Positions 59,650 to 64,000 of a DNA stretch of 64,000 nt are shown here, in pieces. Made by a program: the position numbers and the translations under genes. Source of the stretch: Streptomyces venezuelae (GTDB taxonomy: Bacteria; Actinomycetota; Actinomycetes; Streptomycetales; Streptomycetaceae); contig NZ_CP029190.1 in NCBI RefSeq assembly GCF_008642295.1, forward strand, positions 4,323,501 to 4,387,500, given 5' to 3'. The notes under the pieces are model-generated. The model was not told the DNA's origin, searched no databases, and was given only the letters and a program-made list of their open reading frames with translations. How positions within the stretch are numbered: position 1 is the stretch's first letter; each line of letters starts with the position of its first letter.

Positions 59650-60572
59650 CGAGCGCGCGCCGGCTGACGGCCGGACTCCTGGCGGCCGGCGCGCTTGCGC
59701 TCTCCCTGGCAGGGTGCGGGGAGAGCGTGGAACCCATCGAACGGCTCGGCCGGAAGGCGACGGGCGAAGTCCGGGACGGCGGTGCGAACGGCGGCCCGAC
59801 CGCGCCATCCGCATCGGGATCCGCATCCGCATCGGCATCCGCCCCGACGAAACCGTCGCCTTCCGGTGCAGCCGGTGGAACCGAAAGCCACCGGCGCTGG
59901 GGCCTGTCCCGCCCGGTGGAGCTCGCACCGAAACCGGACCGCAAGGCGGAACTGCCGAAGGCCGCACCGGGGCGGGTTCCGGTGGTGGACCGAATACCCG
60001 TGCCGGCGGGGGAGAAGACCGTCTTCCTCACCTTCGACGACGGGGCCGAACGCGACCCCGAATTCCTGAAGATGGCGGCCGACCTCCGGCTGCCGATCAG
60101 CATGTTCCTCACCGACAGCGTCGCCTCGGCGGGCTACGACCACTTCGCGAAGCTCCGCGACCTGGGCAACGGCAGCGTCATCAACAACCACACGCTGTCC
60201 CACCTCAACCTGCGGACCCTCTCCTACGAGGCGCAGAAGGCCCAGATATGCGGCCAGCAGGACCGCCTGGCAGCCCGCTTCGGCACCCGCCCGCGCCTGT
60301 TCCGCCCGCCCTACGGCAACTACAACGACAACACCCTCCGCGCGGCCAAGGACTGCGGGACGGAGGCGTTGGTCCTGTGGCGGGCGTCGATGCAGATACG
60401 CAACCTCCAGTACGCAGAGGGCTCCGCCCTCAAACCGGGCGACATCATCCTGGCCCACTTCCGCGGCCCGTCCGAGCTCAAGGGCTCGACGGAAACCGAG
60501 ATGACCACACGGATGCTCCAGAAGATCCAGGAACAGGGCTTCAGGATCGGCCGCCTGGAGGACTACCTGTGA
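59646..60572 (+). CDS. polysaccharide deacetylase family lipoprotein (second of a tandem pair)
   Basis: 308 aa from GTG 59646, overlapping the previous stop by 4 nt. Lipobox LSLAGC with Cys24. A Ser/Ala/Pro linker made of short repeats (SASGSASASASAP) precedes the NodB domain: TFDDG at 129-133, HTLSH at 182-186, RPPYGNYN, LAHFRG. Close to the upstream gene along its length (QICGQQ..., GRLEDYL at the end), so the pair arose by duplication. Its stop overlaps the DUF6193-like gene (GTGA). Confidence 0.88.
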   Translation: MTSARRLTAGLLAAGALALSLAGCGESVEPIERLGRKATGEVRDGGANGGPTAPSASGSASASASAPTKPSPSGAAGGTESHRRWGLSRPVELAPKPDRKAELPKAAPGRVPVVDRIPVPAGEKTVFLTFDDGAERDPEFLKMAADLRLPISMFLTDSVASAGYDHFAKLRDLGNGSVINNHTLSHLNLRTLSYEAQKAQICGQQDRLAARFGTRPRLFRPPYGNYNDNTLRAAKDCGTEALVLWRASMQIRNLQYAEGSALKPGDIILAHFRGPSELKGSTETEMTTRMLQKIQEQGFRIGRLEDYL

Positions 60573-60988
60573 CGCAGCCCCTCCCCCCGAAGCCCGACCT
60601 CCCCGACCTGACCGCGGCGCGCCGCAGCGGGCGGGCCGCCGTGATCGAGGTGACGTGGCAGCGGCTGATCCTGAGCCGCCGGTGGACGCGTGAACGCCAC
60701 CGGATCCTCTGGCCCGAGAGCACCTACCAGGGCCTCGTCCCCCTCCTGGAGGCGGCGTACGAGGTGCCGGCCCTGCGGCAGCTCTACCCGTTCACCAGCC
60801 ACGACACCTTGGGCTTCAGCACCTGCACGGAGTACCCGTACGAGGTTCACCTGCCCGTGGTCACCCCTCTCCCGGACGGCCGCTTCCGCCTCCGCCGCTT
60901 CCACACCGGGGCGCCGCTCGCCCACGCCGGCACACCGTCCGAGGTCATCGCCCTGCTCACCGCGAACCATCCGGGGCCGGCGGCCTGA
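60569..60988 (+). CDS. DUF6193-like protein
   Basis: 139 aa from GTG 60569, coupled by GTGA to the second deacetylase. A WQRLILSRRW-type start and the patch VPALRQLYPFTSHDTLGFST resemble DUF6193, a small actinobacterial family sometimes labelled as related to natural products. I see no catalytic residues. The coupling hints at a link with the deacetylases. It ends 20 nt before the convergent ftsW-like gene. Confidence 0.6.
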   Translation: MTQPLPPKPDLPDLTAARRSGRAAVIEVTWQRLILSRRWTRERHRILWPESTYQGLVPLLEAAYEVPALRQLYPFTSHDTLGFSTCTEYPYEVHLPVVTPLPDGRFRLRRFHTGAPLAHAGTPSEVIALLTANHPGPAA

Positions 60989-61008
60989 GGGGCAAGGGAG
61001 CAGGCCCG

Positions 61009-62403
61009 CTACGCCGCCAGGGTTGCCGGGGGTTCCGTCGTGGCGCGGCTGTCCGCCTCGCGTTGTCGTTCCGCGCTGTCGCTGATGCGGAGCAGCAGGG
61101 CGATCATGATCCAGTTGGCCAGCAGGGATGAGCCGCCCTTCGCCAGGAACGGCAGGGTCTTGCCGGTCAACGGGATCAGGCCGGTCACGCCGCCCGCCAC
61201 CACGAACACCTGGAGGGCCAGCGACGCGGCCAGGCCGACGGCGAGGAGTTTGCCGAAGGGGTCGCGTGCGCCGAGGGCCATCCGGAGGCCGCGCTGGACC
61301 AGCAGCGCGTAGAGGACCAGCACCGCCATCACCCCGGCCAGCCCGAGCTCCTCGCCGACCGTGGTCAGGATGAAGTCCGAGCGGCCGGCGAACTTGATCA
61401 GCTCCGGGTGTCCCTGGCCGAGGCCGGTGCCGGAGATGCCGCCGGTGCCGAAGCTGAACAGGGCCTGGGCCGACTGGTCGGAGATCAGGCCGTCGGGCCG
61501 CTGGCCCTCCGGCAGGAAGATGGCCATCGGGTTGAGCCAGGCCTGGATGCGGTTCTTGACGTGCGGCTCGGTCGAGCCGACCACGAACGCGCCCACCGCC
61601 GCCATCAGGACGCCGCAGACGATCCAGCTGGTGCGCTCGGTGGCGACGTACAGCATCACCACGAAGACGCCGAAGAAGATCAGCGAGGTGCCCAGGTCCC
61701 GCTCGAAGACGAGCACCAGCATGGCCAGGATCCACACCGTGATGATCGGCCCCAGCTGCCGCATCGGCGGCAGCCGCATCCCCAGGAACTTCCGGCCGGC
61801 CAGCGCCAGCGCATCCCGGTGGACGACCAGGTACCCGGCGAAGAACACCGCGATCATGATCTTCACGAACTCGCCGGGCTGCACCGAGAACGGCCCGATG
61901 AAGATCCACCGCTTGGCGCCGTACGTATCGGCCGGCATGAACGCCGGGGCGATCAGCAGCACCAGCGCCACGGCCATCGTGAGGTAGATGAACCGCTGCA
62001 GGAACCGGTGGTCCTTCAGCAGCGCCACCACCAGCACGCACGAAGCCACCCCGATGACCGTCCACAGCAGCTGGCCCGGTGCGTTCGCCTCGCCGCCGTA
62101 CCGCTCGATGTACGACTGGTCGAGCCGGTGCAGCAGCACCAGCCCCAGCCCGGTGAGCAGCATCGCCAGCGGCAGGATCAGCGGATCCGCGTACGCGGCG
62201 AACCGGCGCACCCCCAGATGCCCCACCAGGGACAGCAGGCTCAGGCTGATGGCGAAGCCGGCGAGGTCGGCGGGCAGCTCGCCGTTCATCGACAGGCCGG
62301 CATTGGCGTGCCCGAACACGGCGATGCCGACGACCAGGACGAGCAACAGGGCTTCGGTGCGGCGGCGGGCGCCCGCCACCGTCAAGGGCCTCAGTCCACG
62401 CAC
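61009..62403 (-). CDS. FtsW/RodA/SpoVE family SEDS glycosyltransferase-like protein
   Basis: 464-aa multi-pass membrane protein from GTG 62403. SEDS features: AKRWIFIGPFSVQPGEFVKI, ERDLGTSLIFFG, GTGLGQGHPELIKFAGRSDF and TVGEELGLAG, then GLIPLTGKTLPFLAKGGSSL. Such proteins polymerise lipid II into glycan strands with a partner PBP. The first start overlaps the LCP stop by 13 nt, so the two are probably transcribed together. I cannot tell whether it serves division, growth or sporulation; several paralogues are usual in Streptomyces. Confidence 0.9.
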   Translation of the reverse strand: MRGLRPLTVAGARRRTEALLLVLVVGIAVFGHANAGLSMNGELPADLAGFAISLSLLSLVGHLGVRRFAAYADPLILPLAMLLTGLGLVLLHRLDQSYIERYGGEANAPGQLLWTVIGVASCVLVVALLKDHRFLQRFIYLTMAVALVLLIAPAFMPADTYGAKRWIFIGPFSVQPGEFVKIMIAVFFAGYLVVHRDALALAGRKFLGMRLPPMRQLGPIITVWILAMLVLVFERDLGTSLIFFGVFVVMLYVATERTSWIVCGVLMAAVGAFVVGSTEPHVKNRIQAWLNPMAIFLPEGQRPDGLISDQSAQALFSFGTGGISGTGLGQGHPELIKFAGRSDFILTTVGEELGLAGVMAVLVLYALLVQRGLRMALGARDPFGKLLAVGLAASLALQVFVVAGGVTGLIPLTGKTLPFLAKGGSSLLANWIMIALLLRISDSAERQREADSRATTEPPATLAA

Positions 62404-63653
62404 GGGATGCCGCCGCCGTCGATGGCGGTCCCTTCCGTCCGGTGCCGGTTCTGGCCCCCGGCGGAGTTCGCCGGCGGGGTCGGTTCCGAGGCCGGAGCCT
62501 GTGATGCGCCGGAGTCGCCCGAGGCCGTGGGGTCGGCGGAAGTCTTTGGTCCGATCTGCTCGGCAATGCGGCGCTTTATCTTCATATCATCTACGACGTT
62601 AATGTCCTCCCCATGGTTCCTTCCGAACCCCTCCACGGGCAGTGTGGTGAACTCCACCCGCCCTCCGGACAGGTTCTTGGCCTGCTTCACAAACGCCAGG
62701 AGGTCCCAGCCCTCGTCCGTCACCACGTCCTTCTTCGCCGCGTCGATCAGCTTGATCAGCTTGACCGGGTCGGTGAAGGTGCCGACCGAGTTCAGCTTCT
62801 GCGTGGCCCCCGCCAGGAACGCCTGCTGCCGCTTCGTCCGGTCCAGATCGCCCCTCGGCAGCCCCATCCGCTGCCGGACGAAGGCCAGCGACTGCTGCCC
62901 GTTCAGGGTCTGCCGGCCCGCCGGGAAGTCGGCGCCCGAGTTCTTGTCCTTGACCGCCTTGTTCAGGCACACCGGAACCCCGTCCAGCGCGTCCGCCAGG
63001 TGGTAGAAGCCCGCCAGGTTGAGTTCCGCGAAGTGGTCGACCGGCACCCCGAGGAAGGACCGGACCGTCTCGATCGACGCCTTCCGGCCCGCCTCGCGCC
63101 CTTCCCGCTCCAGCTGCCGCCGGTCCGTGACCCCCTGCGCCGCCAGGCGTCGCTCCTGCTCCGCCTTGGCCAGCCCGTACGCCTTCTTGATCTTGTCCTT
63201 GCCGGTGAAGCCGGGAATGCCCTTGAGCTCGACGAAGTCGTCCCTGGGTATGGAGAAGGCCTTCGCCTTGCCGCCGTCGCCGGGGACGTGCAGCAGGATC
63301 AGCGTGTTCGTGTTGTAGCCGCCGATGTCGGAACTGCCCGCGTGCAGCCGGTCGAGCACCTGCTCCGGCAGTTTCTCGCCGTTCTGGTCGCGCCGGCTGT
63401 CCAGCCCCATCAGCAGGATGTTGGTGTCCCCGTGCGCCGACTTCTCGGCGCCCTCCAGGGCCTTGGAACTGCCGATGCTGCCGGCCAGGTCCCGGTACAG
63501 GTACCAGGCGGTGCCGCCCGCCAGGACGGTCAGGGCCGCGGCCGTGGTCAGCAGCAGGCGGATGATGCGGCGCGGCCTCCGCCGGCGCCGGCGCCCTGCC
63601 GTGTGCCGGCCGGGTGCCGATGGCGTCGTGGTCTTCCTTCGGTGCGCGCTCAT
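62391..63653 (-). CDS. LytR-CpsA-Psr (LCP) family protein
   Basis: 420 aa. A very basic N-terminus ([10 protein letters not shown]), one membrane helix (about 30-52), and the LCP domain: NILLMGLDSRRDQNGEK, TNTLILLHVPGD, FSIPRDDFVEL, FAELNLAGFYHLADALDGV, LAFVRQRMGLPRGDLDRTKR. LCP enzymes attach teichoic-acid-type or glycan polymers to peptidoglycan. The C-terminal tail is Ser/Pro-rich. It overlaps the FtsW-like gene by 13 nt. Confidence 0.93.
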   Translation of the reverse strand: MSAHRRKTTTPSAPGRHTAGRRRRRRPRRIIRLLLTTAAALTVLAGGTAWYLYRDLAGSIGSSKALEGAEKSAHGDTNILLMGLDSRRDQNGEKLPEQVLDRLHAGSSDIGGYNTNTLILLHVPGDGGKAKAFSIPRDDFVELKGIPGFTGKDKIKKAYGLAKAEQERRLAAQGVTDRRQLEREGREAGRKASIETVRSFLGVPVDHFAELNLAGFYHLADALDGVPVCLNKAVKDKNSGADFPAGRQTLNGQQSLAFVRQRMGLPRGDLDRTKRQQAFLAGATQKLNSVGTFTDPVKLIKLIDAAKKDVVTDEGWDLLAFVKQAKNLSGGRVEFTTLPVEGFGRNHGEDINVVDDMKIKRRIAEQIGPKTSADPTASGDSGASQAPASEPTPPANSAGGQNRHRTEGTAIDGGGIPCVD

Positions 63654-63689
63654 GCCTGTCGATTCTGATGCGGGCCTGCTGAAGGAAAG

Positions 63690-63724
63690 CTGAATCCCTG
63701 AATCCCTGAACCCCTGAATCCCCG
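63690..63724. repeat. short tandem repeat, about four 9-nt units
   Basis: Units CTGAATCCC, CTGAATCCC, CTGAACCCC, CTGAATCCC in the short gap between the LCP gene and the histidine-kinase 3' end. Of unknown role; the unit count may differ between strains. Confidence 0.7.
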
Positions 63725-63733
63725 AAGGCTGCC

Positions 63734-64000
63734 TCAGGGCCGGGGCCGGTGCGCGGGCAGCCGCAGTACCAGCCGGGTGCCGCCGCCCGGGGCCTCCCCG
63801 GCCGTGACCTCGCCGCCGTGCGCCCGCGCGATCTCCCGGGCGATGGGCAGGCCCAGCCCGGTGCCGCCGCCGGTCCGGCCGCGGTCCTCGTCCAGCCGTA
63901 CGAAGCGCTCGAAGACCCGGTCCCGGTCGGCGGCCGGGATCCCGGGGCCGTCGTCGCGGACCTCCAGGACGGCGGTGGCCGCGGCCGTCCCCGGCGCCGC
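63734..64000 (-). CDS. sensor histidine kinase, C-terminal fragment (5' end outside the window)
   Basis: 88 codons plus stop are in view on the minus strand; the frame runs off the right edge. The sequence reads VLEVRDDGPGIPAADRDRVF, then a Gly-rich lid with GGGTGLGLPIAREIARAHGG, and ends RLVLRLPAHRPRP. These are the G1 and G2 boxes of a HATPase_c domain, placed at the C-terminus of a two-component sensor kinase. The His-phosphorylation domain and sensor lie outside. It reads towards the LCP gene on the same strand. Confidence 0.88.
   Translation of the reverse strand, partial: AAPGTAAATAVLEVRDDGPGIPAADRDRVFERFVRLDEDRGRTGGGTGLGLPIAREIARAHGGEVTAGEAPGGGTRLVLRLPAHRPRP

Overview
The window is a very GC-rich chromosomal segment of a streptomycete (Streptomyces or a close relative). 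The evidence is the codon bias, the many GTG starts, the actinobacterial gene order (rpoC; rpsL-rpsG-fusA-tuf; rpsJ to rplQ; truA; rplM-rpsI; glmM; coaA; glmS-acpS-nnr-alr-tsaE-tsaB-rimI-tsaD), the rare TTA codons confined to accessory genes, and the lipoprotein, HTH and Uma2 families typical of the genus. I saw no tRNA, rRNA, CRISPR array, insertion sequence or origin.

Layout. 1-3542: 3' part of rpoC and its terminator. 3552-11749: a minus-strand accessory block between rpoC and the str operon. Read 5' to 3' it encodes a YfhO-like membrane protein, a Crp/Fnr regulator, a class III nucleotidyl-cyclase-like protein, a P-loop/alpha-solenoid protein, an SPFH-like protein and an M48 membrane protease. 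11849-16509: the str operon (rpsL, rpsG, fusA, tuf) with promoter, leader hairpin and terminator. 16531-19749: three accessory genes (Uma2 nuclease-like, frameshifted HTH protein with a Pro-Glu repeat, anchored protein of unknown function). 19774-36376: the merged S10, spc and alpha clusters with secY, adk, map, infA and rpoA. 36411-40242: truA, an ABC-F ATPase and a GT87-like mannosyltransferase. 40239-41506: rplM-rpsI. 41588-57462: cell-wall precursor and tRNA-modification genes (glmM, coaA, glmS, acpS, nnr, alr, tsaE, tsaB, rimI, tsaD) interleaved with a DUF389 protein, a lipoprotein, a hydrolase and small unknowns. 57431-64000: a THUMP-like methyltransferase, two tandem polysaccharide-deacetylase lipoproteins with a DUF6193 gene, an FtsW/RodA protein, an LCP protein and the 3' end of a histidine kinase.

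How it works together. Most of the window makes the translation machinery, with secretion (SecY), N-terminal processing (Map) and nucleotide supply (Adk) built in. The second half feeds peptidoglycan synthesis (GlmM/GlmS for UDP-GlcNAc, Alr for D-Ala, FtsW-like and LCP proteins for assembly and anchoring, deacetylases for trimming) and t6A tRNA modification (TsaB/D/E).

The most unusual part is the minus-strand block at 3552-9255. It places a cyclic-nucleotide-binding regulator next to a cyclase-like protein that keeps its metal-binding and transition-state residues. The cyclase C-terminus and the N-terminus of the adjacent P-loop protein carry similar short Gly/Asn/Val/Gln motifs that look like homotypic signalling motifs. 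The coupled downstream genes encode an SPFH-like protein and a membrane metalloprotease. Two of the five genes contain a TTA codon, so they probably depend on bldA. I propose it as a candidate nucleotide-signalling, membrane-stress or defence module; its function is inferred, not shown.
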